64,000 nt of DNA, taken from the NCBI RefSeq assembly GCF_026151205.1, contig NC_087083.1, positions 13,450,944 to 13,514,943 of the forward strand. The letters run 5' to 3'. The translations under genes were made by a program, and so were the position numbers. This DNA comes from Bolinopsis microptera (lineage: Eukaryota > Ctenophora > Tentaculata > Lobata > Bolinopsidae). Positions 1 through 12,979 of this stretch are shown in pieces; the stretch's first letter is position 1, and every line of letters starts with the position of its first letter. The notes beneath the pieces are model-generated. The model searched no databases. It saw nothing but the letters and a program-made list of their open reading frames with translations, and was not told where the DNA came from.

Positions 1-3000
1 AAAATGTTCTTTTGTCAATAAAGGCTTTAGTACAATCATACAATGAAAAATATACGGGGAATTACGAAAAATAAACCATTCCACCTTCTATTCATAAGCC
101 GCGCGTCCAAAGTTAAATTTATCGAATTATCAATAACTTTGCGGAAATCCGCCTCTAAAATTTATTGGCGGGACATTTTGAGCGGTGACCTTAATCTTGA
201 CGTTTCTGCTTCACTGACTATTCTGAAATTGTTTGCTGCTATTTCAGGGTTCCGTATTTTGGCATCTGCTAATATTCCATTTAATAGAAAGTGCTATGTT
301 TCGGAAAAGTATGTCCCGGAAGAAGTATGTTCCGAAATCATTTAAGATTTCACAGGGCATCAGCAGTTAACTATGCACAATTTATTATCTTAAACGGAAA
401 CGGCATCTCCACAGTTAAGCGAGGTTCTTGCTGCATCGCGGACAGGCACCTGGTAGGCACACCAACATATAGCTAATTCTGGGTCACCACACTTTTCTTA
501 AGAAAGTAGAGCTGCCATTTTCGCCATGTGAAATGTCATCTCCATCCCTGCTATTTCTAGATTATAGATAATTTGACCTAAAGAGTCATGGCTCTTTAAG
601 TGAACAGTGTATCTTAATACCCTGAACAATATAGCCGTTGTTTGTCGGTACAGTTGCATTTGATCGAAAATTTTTCCTTGCGCCGTTAAAATGTTAAAGT
701 TTACACCGTCAAACTTTAACAGTTCCCTATGAATATAATACCAGTGTAAAGGGCAGAGGGGGGAGGGTAAAAATTATTTGTTTAGTTTTAACAAATGTGA
801 TAAAGCTGCCGGAGACGAACAAGTAGGAAAACCGTATTAAAATCTGACCTTGCGTTCCTGAGATATTTGTCGTAGTCACCTTTATATTGGGCTATTATCC
901 AGCTCTAATTTTGGCTCGCTAGTCAAGATTCAAACAGTTAGATCAAGACCACAACATTGCAAATATTTTGTACTAAGCAATGCAATCATGATTCATCGTT
1001 TGCTAAGCATTATAGGATCGGCATTTATATAGATCATTTGATTTGTTTCTATTAATAGATTATTGCGTTGTCAGCTTGTCCCAGCACCTGCTGTTAAATG
1101 GAATGTTAAGTTTGGTGGTTTTCTATTTAAGTGAAGATTGTCTGAGATCATAGCATTTTATTTCCCACCTTAGTTAAGAATTTATGATTTACGTATTTAG
1201 CATCACTAAATACCTCACAGTTTAGAATTCCGATCAATCTGAAAATATCTAAGATGATCTCAGGCTAGATTGACGAAGCTACTGGTATCGATTGTCTTTC
1301 CATTTGATGTTGACGACATTGTCTACATCTTTATTCTTAAGCCTTTGATCCACACTTAGGAATTTTTGGTTTACTTCTTTTAAACTCCTGCCTGGCACAA
1401 AGTATGAATGGTATTTTACTGCTTCTTTATATAGCGTTTCCATGACCATGTACGTGTCAATTATATTCACTAGCAGGAACCCGTATAATATAACCCTAAA
1501 CGGTGTCAAGACTCAAAATACTAAAATAATTATTACCTATTTAATTGGCGTTTTTGACACCACTTGGGGGTCCAAATTTCGGCTCTAAAATCATTATTCC
1601 TTGGCCAATTTTTTATTTTTTCATGCTGATTTGAAGGCCATTAAAGCATTTGACCCAGCCAAAAAAGTTCCAGTTGTATATCTTTTACGGTTTATGCGGA
1701 AAGTCGCGTTAAAGTTGATGCCGCGGTGTCAGTAAAATGGCACAGATATATATATATATATATATATCGTCTCGCTTTATATATAGTAAGATGCCCACAG
1801 TTCAATGTTTTAACCAACCATACCAATATACCATACTTTATACTCATTAACTTATTATCTTTTTACTATATGTTTTAATTGCTAGTCCTTAGAAGGGTAC
1901 TCTATTAACAGTTTTTGACTGATTTGATTGTCCTGCACAGCAGATTGAAGCATCTCTCAATTATTTACTATTATTATTGTATTGCTGTGTAAATTTGATT
2001 CTAATTCTAATATCCGATCGTGATTAAACCCTGCTTTAGTATTAAGTCATGGTTTTCAATATTTACGGACATTATAACTGCACTGATCAGAACTTCACAA
2101 GCCATGTTTTTGGTTGTTTTACTAAAAACTTGAAAAGTTTAGTTTGTCCATTTCATCCCCGTCACCGACAGAATTGACAAATGACAGAGCAGACGAAATT
2201 TCTTAATGAATTCTCATATAATCGCTTAGTTAATTAACTAAGTAATTAACTAATTACTTAGTTCTCATACTAATATGCAACCCTGTCCGTTTCATTTAAA
2301 AAGTGTCGATCAAATCGGGAAAATAGCTATTAAATCATTCAGTGTCACTCTCTGGGAAAGTTATCTTTACTTTAAAATGCTTCCGTGAACTGTTAAATAT
2401 TTTCTGAAAAGTGTTAGAACTCCTCCTACAGTATCTGTCATCACAATTATAGACTCTATGTGGGAAGTTCATACTTTCACTTTTTGTTTTTTCTGAGTTA
2501 TAATATATAACTTATATTTAGGTTTGTCATGTTTCTGTCGTATTTGTTTTATGTACAATTGGAAGAATACCGCAAAATGATTTAACATGTTAAATTCATT
2601 TCTATCTAAAACTCGTTCCACTGCTATGCTTCAATACATTGTTTTGCTTTCAAATAGTATAGAAGTTATGGTCGTCATCAGGCGACATAATACTAATATC
2701 CAGTCTCGAATACATAGAAAATGTCATCCTTCCGCATTTTTCAGGCCTTTATTATTTAATGTCCGAGCCTTATTTTAGATTCATTGCGGGCATTGACTTT
2801 AAATGCTGTAAAGGTGGAGTAATGGAAGAAATTAATATAATTACTATGGAGCGGAATTTGGCTAATTTTAGGGGCGGGAATTAAATCCTACTTTATCGGG
2901 CACGCGATGAAATGGTGGTGTTGCGAAATTTTAAAATTATTACTCAATTCCCATTATCATTGCAATGCATTGTGTCCTTAATAAAGACTCTCTACCAGTG
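1..3000. other. Gene-poor AT-rich DNA
   Basis: No open reading frame here resembles a known protein, and the short ORFs have no recognisable motif or splice context. The stretch contains an (AT)n run near 1747-1767 and a perfect hairpin at 2236-2263 (13-bp arms, 2-base loop). Nothing else supportable was seen. Confidence 0.6.
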
Positions 3001-3009
3001 ATTTAACCC

Positions 3010-3430
3010 GCAGTTACCACGTGGTACCCGTTACATCACCTTCCCAACAAGTCGCTCGCTAAAAACATTATTCAATCAGGATAAAATCCTTATCTCCGGA
3101 ACACGTGATCGGCTTTTGTTCTCCTGAGTGGCTAAAACAAAAGTCACGTGGAACCGTTCCGGGCTCTGGTTGGGTGAGAGAAAGGGGTCCGTGACTCTGT
3201 GAGTTACAAAAGTGCTAACTGAGGATGACCTCACCTTCCTGCAGAACCACTGGTCCATTGTTTTCATCTGTGGGTGTTGAATTACCGCTTTCTCGGTTTC
3301 TCGCACGGGCCGTTCTCATTGGTCCACACATACCACGTGACTGCAATACCAGGACGCTATTAGTTTTAATGAGTCACGTGGCCGCAGTTCTCACAGCGTA
3401 TTGGTGGGTTGTTGTTGATCAGCCAGGTGG
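3010..3430. promoter_or_regulatory. E-box/CCAAT cluster
   Basis: Five CACGTG palindromes lie near 3018, 3103, 3143, 3334 and 3374, with two ATTGG (inverted CCAAT) boxes near 3318 and 3400. The density and the locally higher GC resemble a promoter or enhancer. bHLH factors of the USF/MITF/MYC type bind CACGTG and NF-Y binds CCAAT; binding here is inference. No adjacent exon was identified. Confidence 0.35.
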
Positions 3431-4459
3431 GAGGTAAAAATAGCACTTTTCTAACATAGTCAGTTGTTCTGGTGGTAGCAGCATCGTCCCTTTAATCAAA
3501 TTAGGTAGAGCAGGTGTACACTACTTTAATATTATGAGGGGATCATCTAGGAACGTGAACTATGTTCCCAGCTATTTTGGGAATGGAACTTAAATTAGTT
3601 CAGCTAGTTCACTTGTCTAGCGATGTATATATTTCGTGTCAGACCTTCTAGATTGCCCTTTGCGACTCTCTGTGTAGATATTTTTCAAACTCTGAAGTCT
3701 GAACTATACCTCTGGTCTATTTTTCCTGGAAATTGCAATGGAATACATTTAAACAGTTCTTCCGAAATTATATCTCTGATAAAATGTAACCAGTTCTAGT
3801 TATTATAGTAGTAGTTCGAACTTTGGCAGAATATAGAAATATGAACATTAGCCAGATATGAATGATATAACCTTAGAGAGGCTGTCAAGTTATATTTAAG
3901 CACTAGCAAGCACTGCAGGTAATTATATTCCTTGATATTCTCCCCCCTCTCCCTCTCCATCGAGTTCTGTCCTTACATAATCTGTTCTATTTTTAGCTCC
4001 TGTCAAATTCCACTGAGTAGCTCTCTCTCTCTCGCTGCTATCGTCGCTAGCGGTATACGTTTTGTCATGTAATCAAGCTGCGTATAAAGTTGACTCGAGA
4101 TGGGTGACGTAATTTTCGCTGGAGTTGGCAGGTTTCCAGCTACTATAACTCACCTTGTTTAAATAACCAGCCCGTCCTCTTTGCAACCCAGCCCCTCCAA
4201 CCCTGGCCTAACCCTCCCAGAAATTTCCAGAAAAGTCCGGTGAAATGAGTGGGTAGGACTGATTATCCCAGTATTTGCAACAAATCACAGGCACACAGCC
4301 CAGCATCATACACACACAAGGTTAATTAATGGACGTGGTATAAGGTCTAATTTGCTAAACAACGCAAGTCTCAACACTCGAGGCTGAAGGAGTTCTGTTT
4401 GTAGAGGGCGAGATAGTGCTGACTTCTTGTACTGATCACGTGACCTCTTTATACTGTAT

Positions 4460-4551
4460 CACGTGTCATGACGTCACACCACGTGTCATGACGTCACACC
4501 ACGTGTCATGACGTCACACCACGTGTCATGACGTCACACCACGTGTAATGA
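4460..4551. repeat. 20-bp tandem array alternating E-box and CRE
   Basis: Four and a half copies of a 20-bp unit. CACGTG occurs at 4460, 4480, 4500, 4520 and 4540, and TGACGTCA at 4469, 4489, 4509 and 4529. Each palindrome centre is exactly 10 bp from the next, so every site faces the same side of the helix. It could be a simple minisatellite or a compound enhancer. Confidence 0.9.
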
Positions 4552-4733
4552 TCTCAAAAACCACTTTACTTGCTCGACCTTCCCGCTGAACACACAACAT
4601 TTCTACACCGTTATAATACATGTATACATTTCAAATATTATGCGTGATTGGATACACCATATTGTGCTGAGTAGCTCGCATTGTATGATATTGTATTTTC
4701 GAACCTCGAAACTTAGCATTGAGCTGCGTGAGC

Positions 4734-4866
4734 GTGTGCTGCTCTCCCAAAGTGTGCTCCAGAATCATAAAGCCGGGATATCATGACGTCACACCACGTG
4801 TCATGACGTCACACCGTGTGCTGCTCTCCCAAAGTGTGCTCCAGAATCATAAAGCCGGGATATCAT
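4734..4866. repeat. 51-bp direct duplication flanking a CRE/E-box/CRE block
   Basis: A 51-bp segment at 4734-4784 recurs at 4816-4866. The 31 bp between them hold the 4.46-kb array motif again: TGACGTCA at 4784, CACGTG at 4795 and TGACGTCA at 4804, with the same 10-bp spacing. Confidence 0.85.
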
Positions 4867-4980
4867 TTGTACGATTGCTTTGTTGAAGCTTTGCCTTTTG
4901 CGATACAGTCAATACGTCAATACCTCGAACTTGGCAGAGTACACCCAATCACGCCCCAATCTCACTCGATCACTAGTATA

Positions 4981-5043
4981 CTGTTATAATATGTTATAAT
5001 ATGTTATAATATGTTATAATATGTTATAATATGTTATAATATG
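4981..5043. repeat. 10-bp minisatellite (TGTTATAATA)
   Basis: About six near-perfect tandem copies of a 10-bp AT-rich unit. Confidence 0.9.
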
Positions 5044-5713
5044 TACTGTTTGTAAGTACTTATCATATTTCCCATGACACCCCGATCTCAGGTGTACTAT
5101 CACACCTTCTCCTCCTGATCCTCCTCTCATTAGTGCAACAACACCCACCAATTACACCTAATCACACCTACTAATCACCACAACTAATCACACCTAATCA
5201 CACCTACCCAAGCTACTCGCGCTTCAACTCAACAGTTTGTATAACCTTGCTCGCTCTCTCTCCTCGCTTCTTCTTTGTGCAGACGGACCGTTACGCATGT
5301 TTTGGGCTGTTGACAACTTTTGCATGCAAGCTGTTGTAAAGTTTATAAGGGTGGAGCCACACCACTTATTATCATCATTATATTTTGAACCGTATATTAT
5401 GTGTATTTATCCTGTATAATATTGCGTGCATTATAACATACAAATACGAAATATATGTGTTTAATGTTATATTCAACCTGGTTCCTAGGTTGCCATGATC
5501 ACCATGAGCGCACCAACCAATCGAGTGAGGGTACTCCTGTCATGTGATCACAATGAGCCAATCACGGTGAAGTGTACCGCTTGTCTGCACGCATTATACT
5601 GGGTGCAGGACCCCGTACCCGTGCCAAGTGTTGCTTATTGTTGCTGGGGAGGTGTGATGTGGTTACTTGCTCCTGTCGACTGTCACGTGACCTGTTCACT
5701 TGCTCCTTGCACT

Positions 5714-5763
5714 GTGTCACGTGGTGTGTCACGTGGTGTGTCACGTGGTGTGTCACGTGGTGT
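5714..5763. repeat. 12-bp E-box minisatellite
   Basis: Four tandem copies of GTCACGTGGTGT, each carrying a CACGTG palindrome. The same 12-bp unit occurs about twice near 20,326-20,350. CCAAT boxes lie upstream around 5520 and 5560. Confidence 0.9.
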
Positions 5764-5949
5764 GGTTCATTATGCTACTTGTTCTCATTCACACGTGTAC
5801 TCGTTTAACCTTGTACGTGTTCAATGTTTGGATACTTGTCAATATTTATGTTCCCAGGGTTTGGACTTTGGAGTTGTTTAGTATCGACACTATCCCAATG
5901 TACACTATTACTGCTAGAAACCTGCTAGTCGAAACTCGAAAGCTTTAGG

Positions 5950-8900
5950 AGGAGGAAATTTAAAATCAGTTATGTTCTAATTTCTCTTCATTTGCAACGG
6001 ATGGTCACTTTTTGGTAAATGTAGTTGTGTTTGAATGTAGTTTCCGGAGGGATTTCGTCAAGTTAAAGTTATAGTCAGTAATATAATCACCGAACTAAAA
6101 TATCGTTTTATTTGAATTAGTGAGATTCAATGAAATATTAACTTCAGTTATATGACAATATGTTAAGCTGCACCTTGGCTCAACAGTATTTGCCATTTGG
6201 CTCCTTTCCAATTTGTGCCTTCCCCTGCTTCGAAGACCCTACCTTTATTTTCCAACGGCTTTATAATGCTGCTAAGTACTGCCAACACTTTAAAACATTA
6301 AGCATAAAGTGCTATACGTCTGTCTGACTAAAACGCGGTTTTTATCTTCATGAATCATCTTCCTGCCGCTCGTCTCACGCTAATCTCAGTCTAGTCTACT
6401 TACATATTTCACTTACTGTACTACACGTACAATGATCTGATAGCAGTTCTGCTTGTCCTGATGATCAGCAACCCAATTTATTTAAGTGGTTCACATTTTA
6501 AGTACATAATGAGATTGGATGCTTTGATCATACCCGGTCCAACAGATACTTTGAAGTTGTTCGCGATCTTTCTAGTTTAACTCTATACCATCCACTTAAA
6601 CGGCCATTTTAAGGCTTGATACGCTCCACTTATACGTCCACTCTAGGGCTTGATATGTTCCACTTAAACGGCCATTTTAAGGCTGTGGTCTAGACTAATC
6701 TACCTCGATTGGACATAGTCCAATACGGGAACCTCTTAAATGTTTCTTCCCGTGCATCTTGGTGACAGACCTATGCTATGGTATTAACACACAGGGACAT
6801 GTTTCTATTAATAGATTAAAAAGTAGATGTCCTCTATTTTAAGTGTAGAGTTAACCACGTTAATTACCAAATGTTGGTCACCAAAATGGTGACGACACCC
6901 CGCCCTCTCAGCTCAGCATCAGTGAAGTGTAATTTTAGTGCGCGGTTTGCGGTTAGTAGGGTGGCACCGCTCTTAAACGTGTATAATAGCGGTCCGCCCT
7001 CCGTCTAGGCCTCCGTCTAGGCCTCTAGGGCTACTTGCCACCTCCAGTGTGTGACCGTAGTAATGCCGAGCAGGGTGCCCCGATCGAATTGCTTATGAAA
7101 ATATGTCATAGATTTGAAATATCATATCGGATTGCTTCTTCTATTATGTAATCACTGCATTTCAGTGTATCTTTACATAGATCACGCACTTGAAAATTAG
7201 ATTAGGACCAAAATTTGTTGACTTTGAAGAGAATTTTATTTTTTATTCTCGTTTTCACCAAATAAGGGAAGGTATGCATTACTAGACCTCTAGACGGTTT
7301 CCCCAATAATATAATCTCTCGCTTTGTTGTAATCAATTGGTTCACATGGTCATCACATGGTTAATGTATTCACTACAGATAAGCATGACCTCAAATAACT
7401 ATAATGTTTAATTTATTTATAATTGATAGATAAGACCATCATGAGTCGTGACCTGATTTCGCTGATCTCAATCACACGCACACCACATGCTGTATCACAT
7501 TACTTTACAATATTTACAATTGATATTTGATGAGTCACAATGTTGCTATTGCCTACGTAAAATATAAATAACGAAATTTCGTGAAGACGTTAAACTCGTT
7601 ACTTGCGAAATGATGTTATGTATCTGAACGCCGTCCAAGTTATGTTTCTTGCGGAGATTTTTTTCTATTTTTAGATATTCTTCAGCCTCTTTACAAGCAT
7701 TGAGCTCGTCATCATCAGCAGGCGGTGGATTATGTAGTTGTTACGACTGAATGGTGACACATACACATTGTGATTAACTTCAGTTTCACTTCATAACTGG
7801 GCTGTATAAGTTTTATTGTTTCTCCGCGCGTTCAGTTGTTATGAGCAACTTTTTTTGTTGCTTTTGTTTTGTTATCATGATAAGTTTAGTATGATGGAAG
7901 ATTGATTATAGGTATTTAGTTGATCACTATCACTACGCGTTGAACTGATAATTGTCATCGTTATTTATAGATAAACTTAATCTTACGGCCATATTCGGCA
8001 ATATAAGTATTTATACGTCTTATAAATATAATAGAGCGTTGGATAATGGATAGGTGTGTTTTGTTTAAAGAGTTGTTTAAACTCTGTAATTTGTAATTTA
8101 CTTTGATTAATTTCTGTAATTAGTAATACTACGATTAATTTCTCACGAGAAACCCAGATTCGTGTTAGAGCCGGTAATAACACCAAATCAGTTATCTGAT
8201 TGAAGCTGATTTAAAGTTACATCACACTTTGAGCTATGCTTTGTTGTTTAATTAGTATTAATTATTCGGTGATAATTATAGAATTCTCGATGACAATTCT
8301 ACTCATTATCTTGTGACAAGTATTGAGTAACCATTTGTTTCCCTGACTTTAGACCGATGAGCGGTTTCATTCAGTTAAATCTCTCAAGATAAGGACAGTC
8401 TAATTCTCATAAAATTATAAATTAACCATGCTTACTTTTGCTTTCGGCTGAACCGTGTACTTTCTAAATCTTCTTGTCTCTCAATTGAGCAGTGTTGACG
8501 TCATAATGAAGACAGCCGAATAAGGACAGATTCCTTAAATAATTAGGACCCACAGCCGTCTGGGACCAGCTTCAAGCTGGCAGCTTGCGCGGTCCCCCTC
8601 AGTAATACAGCATCTCCCATTTGGGGTATACCGTATATCACTGACCGCTAAGGTGGGCCAATCAAACTTTTGGGAAGCCGTCATTTAATGTTCAAGTCGT
8701 TATTTTGGTACGGTCACCGCTTTGATATTTTTCATGATTTGTAATAATCACCCCATAGCTTTTGGTCAAAAGATAACCGGAACACAAAATAATGGATATG
8801 TCACAGCTTAGCGCTTTTAGTGTGCCAATGTGGTCTATTATTCATTATATGGGCTTTTATGTGTTCGTTATTTAGTGGCTGTCTTGTGTGCGTTATTTAA

Positions 8901-9240
8901 GTTACCGTCATTTGTTGGGGGTATTGTGTTCGTAATAACAAAAGGGTTTGTTATTTAATTTATTTATTTAAGTTATCCTTGTTGGCCTTTGTCATTTATT
9001 TATTTTAGTTATATCCTCGTTGGCCTTTGGTCATATATGTAACGCTGATTATGCTATGAGTTTAAACAATATGAAGTAGTGGGAAAGTAAGTCGTTTCAC
9101 GTCAATAATTAACAATTAATTAACAATAATTAAATCAATAATTGGTCATTAGACTAAGTAGTATTGACTAATAAAGGTGTTTTTGGTGGTTTACTGTTTA
9201 AACACAATATATTTATAGGCACAGGTTCTATTAGTTGCTA
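5950..9240. other. Non-coding stretch, no gene seen
   Basis: No supportable coding sequence. It contains short imperfect duplications (for example near 6595-6690 and 7000-7030), a perfect MEF2-type decamer CTATTTTTAG near 7666, one TGACGTCA near 8498 and a nested GC-rich palindrome at 8562-8596. The rest is unremarkable AT-rich DNA. Confidence 0.5.
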
Positions 9241-9437
9241 TAGTTAATAGTTAATAGTACTATGTTTTACAGTATGTACTGAAGGCCGAAGGGGTATCCT
9301 AGGAAGTTTCTTAAACTTTTAACAGGTACCCCTCCTCATTTAACCCTCAATCAAGTTTCCTATCATTCGGCTGAGTCGACCGAGGAGATCGCATAGATCC
9401 AATGGATCCTTAGCTACTCCCTAGACTAGGTGACACT
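9241..9437 (-). mobile_element. SINE copy lacking its tRNA head
   Basis: About 195 bp closely match the body and tail of the tRNA-headed SINE at 50,141-50,395, in the same orientation. Similarity stops at the junction with the tRNA-like head, so this copy is 5'-truncated. The tail toward 9241 consists of short TTAATAG-type repeats. Confidence 0.75.
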
Positions 9438-9494
9438 ATAGAAATTGGTGAGCAATTGTATTGATAGGTGCCAATTGGAGTGACTCAGTTGAGA

Positions 9495-9542
9495 TTAGTT
9501 TTAAACTAATTACAACACTACAAATCTATTACATTTATTGAG
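9495..9542 (-). mobile_element. Fragment of the 35.1-kb MITE
   Basis: These 48 bp are the reverse complement of 35,213-35,260, the right inner part of the TTAA-flanked MITE at 35,098-35,300. The terminal inverted repeats are absent here. Confidence 0.75.
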
Positions 9543-11689
9543 TGCTATGTATCGCGATGGAAATATTTTAAGCGGGTAAAAGCCAGTCCAAACCCTGGCT
9601 ACATAACATGAAGACTTTGTTTTAACTTGCATGAAAAGCGCAAATATACTGGTGAAGAGGTGATCCACATCATTTTTTGACAGCGTTGATTTAAGTTTCC
9701 ACTTCCAGTTCCAGTGTTGACCAATAAAAATCCAGAATCACCATCATGTGTCATTACAAATTTGGTATCCAGATATATTTTAATCTTGCCGCTATTAATA
9801 GATACAGGGTTGACTAATATATAAACTGTAAACTGCCAACCCAATGAATAGTATCCTTAAATGGTTAAACCCTAATAGCTAATTATGTTGCAATTCTGTT
9901 AATATAATCCTAATCTATTAATGGGTGGAGCATACAACTTGACACGTGACCGTGATTCTGAGATTTTATTGGTCAACCGTGGAAACTGTGCTGTCGCATG
10001 CCACAAAAATACGTCTCAGCATTTAAATGTTGTTCGACTAGTGAAAGAGCAGTTGATGCAAATGCAATATAGTTATACTGAGATTCAACTCAGTTCTGAC
10101 TTATAATGATTTATAATTCTGTTTTTAGCCTCCTTAATCCTTATTTGTATTAAATGGCCGCCTAAAATAGACAATATTTGACACGCTACTTAAATTGTTA
10201 TCTACGCTATCTTCTAACGATAAACTAAACAGAAAGAGAAAGTGAGATAAAGCAGACAGTGCTATTTATTGTCAGTTTAATTTTTAACGACATGTTTGAT
10301 TTCTCCATCTCCAAAATCGGAAACCCTCTGGCCCCATCCGTAATTTATAGATGGCCCCTAAATAGATAAAATCAAGTTTTACGAAGCTTCTTACACAATT
10401 TTGTAACACTAACATAATGGTTTCTCCATCTCCAAACTGGTAGAAAACACCTGTAACACCTGTACAACAGGAAACGTGTGTACAGTATATCTGTCAAAAG
10501 GAATTTAGTTAGACAGCTTCAGTAATCCTCAACATGAACTCAATTTGTCTATTACTAAAGAATCCGGACAGGACAATAGTCTACAGTTGCAACCCGAGGA
10601 CTAATTCCGGCTCTGCACTTTTCTACCATACAGTGTCTGTTCTGACAAGCTTGTGTGTTGTTACGTTAGTTTTCCGTTCCAGTTGGCACTGATATGATTT
10701 TGGAGGGGCTGTGCTTACCCTTCTACCCTTCGCCTTCAAGGGGACTATAATCTGAAATTTGAATCGGTTTAAGTTGTAATATTATAATGTGTGAGGAATT
10801 TTGTTTCTGATTTTATGGTGTTAGTATTTCTAGTTTCTTCTTTCTTCAATACCCGCTAGTCAATATACTTTGATCCCGTATTTGCGCATGAGGCTTAACG
10901 CTGAGAGTATATTTTATTTATAGCACGAATGAAGAATAATTTTTACCTAGTATTAGATAAGGGGCCATCCATAAATTCAAGTTTTACAAAGCTTCTTACT
11001 CAATTTTCAGACCATATCAATAATTTCATGAAGCTTCGAAATGCTGCAAAGGGTGGGATATCTTATCGTGATTCTTAAGAATTCCTTGCTCTGAGTCATC
11101 TAGACAACCAGACTTATATTTCTATTTTCCGTCATTCATGAGCTTTGATCGAGTATTGCCGCGAGTCAATCGAAATCGTTGGTAAATTGGTTATTAATAT
11201 TGCTGATGGAGAAATTTTCCGTTTATTCATCAGCTTATTTTAACAATAAATAAACAAATACAGTGCTTTTAGTTCCTTTGAAAATATTAACACACGTATG
11301 ATGCCTACTAAGCTAGTATGATAGTGTAGACATCACTGCTTTGTCTATTCTTTTCATTTACCGCAGTGGTACTTACGACCCTGGTTACAATACGCGGCTA
11401 AACACACATATAACATATCATGGAGCACTGAGCAGTGAGCAGTGTAATATAATATAAGAGCACAAATAAACAATTCACTCGTTTAAACTTGCATAAAGAT
11501 CCAATTTTAACAACCCTTCTAACTCTACAGTGTAGAGGTTAGACACTCAGGAGCATGGCTGTGATACTCTTCCTAACTAAAACGCTATTCCCGAGATCAA
11601 TTTCAGTTCTTGATCGCTGCGATCAAATTGGTTTTTTTCCACGGAATTTCAAACAGTACCTAGTTAGCTGGCACAAGGGTTTACTACAA
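9543..11689. other. Non-coding stretch with one dispersed repeat pair
   Basis: No convincing gene. Similar segments lie near 10,347-10,404 and 10,955-11,006; they share the core AAGCTTCTTAC and a neighbouring GGGGCCATCC-type motif that looks like a decayed DNA-transposon end. One CACGTG is followed by an ATTGG box near 9944-9990. Confidence 0.45.
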
Positions 11690-11770
11690 CCCTCCCGTCA
11701 CCTGATTGGCTGGTATATGTCACGTGGCAGGTTTGCAGCGTTGTGATTGGTTGGTTTACAACAACCCTCC
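11690..11770. promoter_or_regulatory. CCAAT/E-box cassette, copy A
   Basis: ATTGG, then CACGTG near 11,719, then ATTGG near 11,746, in a block almost identical to the cores of the longer duplicated cassettes at about 15,845-15,903 and 17,104-17,163. NF-Y and USF-type factors bind such sites; function here is inferred. Confidence 0.5.
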
Positions 11771-12040
11771 CGAAGTTTCTGTCTAGACATTTGCTCTAGA
11801 CGCCCTCCTACTTGGGATACACCTTCGCTTTGAACAGGAAAATAATATGTTGATATAATTCTCTCCAGCTTAGTGTTCTATTTATAGAATGATATATGAT
11901 AGCGGTACTTATAGACCCGTTTGTATAAGGCTTTTTGTGGGATGGAAGTTGGAAGGAACCGTTAGATATATCAGGTAGATTGTTTAATTTGTAATTATGG
12001 GCGGAAGCAGGATTGTATCAGGGTTAAGTTAGTGAGGTTG

Positions 12041-12080
12041 CCCCCCCCCCCGGCCCCCCCCCCCCCCCCCCCCAGCCCCC
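12041..12080. repeat. Poly-C tract
   Basis: About 40 bases of almost pure C, interrupted by GG and AG. Length is likely unreliable in assembly. Confidence 0.9.
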
Positions 12081-12979
12081 TACTCTCCTAGTGATCTAGA
12101 GGAGATTAGGGAATGTCTGGAGATGAGGTTTTTATTGAAACTGTCGTTGTTCGTTAGTTTACCCCGATCCGATGTGATGCCTTGATCTTCATTTACTACG
12201 CTCTATTTACTGTGTGACACATCGATTATACTACGTTCATAACTTGGAATTGTTTTAATTACGGTTGAATTCTGTTGAAATTAGTGCGTCATATCATAGG
12301 TGGTGCTTCTTTATGAAGACACTTTGAAAACACTGTTTATCTTTGCCACGCGTTTTAAAACATTATTATGTTCAGATATTCCCACGGTATCCTGAGGAAT
12401 TGCTGTAAATAATTAATAAATCGACATACGTTTAGCAGTACATTATTTCACCTGCAAATAGTACTATTTTATTCGTTCCCGTCTAGTCACTGTCACACTA
12501 TACCTATGTTCTGATTTTGCACTATGCATAATGCATATCAATGCTTGTTGATTTCAATGATAATATGCTCATATCATGAATAATACAGAGTTTTCTCGTC
12601 CGAATGTTTTATACGGCTTAATGACCAGCCCATTACATCATATCGTCTAATATTAAATGTCACGCTATATCTCACATGACATATATATAATATATAATAT
12701 AATATATAAATATTGACATTGTAATTCAGCAAATTTCGACCTTCATTCTTTCATTGCTCGTGAAAGAATACCGTTTTTATTATTGTCATATCTTGTGATT
12801 ATAAGTGTTATCATTTGTAATGCTTCTCAAGTTTTAATGCGACCTGTTTCCCTACCTGTCTCTTCTTCTTCAGCCAACACTTGGTCAGCGCTAAAAATTG
12901 TTTATTTTGTGTCCGATCAGACAGTTCGTGTTCTAGAATGATGAAGACGTAATGTCGCTCTTTAGAGTAATAGTTGTGG

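Noticed and set aside
5495-5948. Overlapping ORFs of 60-128 codons around 5.5-5.9 kb
   Set aside because: They owe their length to the E-box minisatellite; three frames are open at once and no motif is recognisable.
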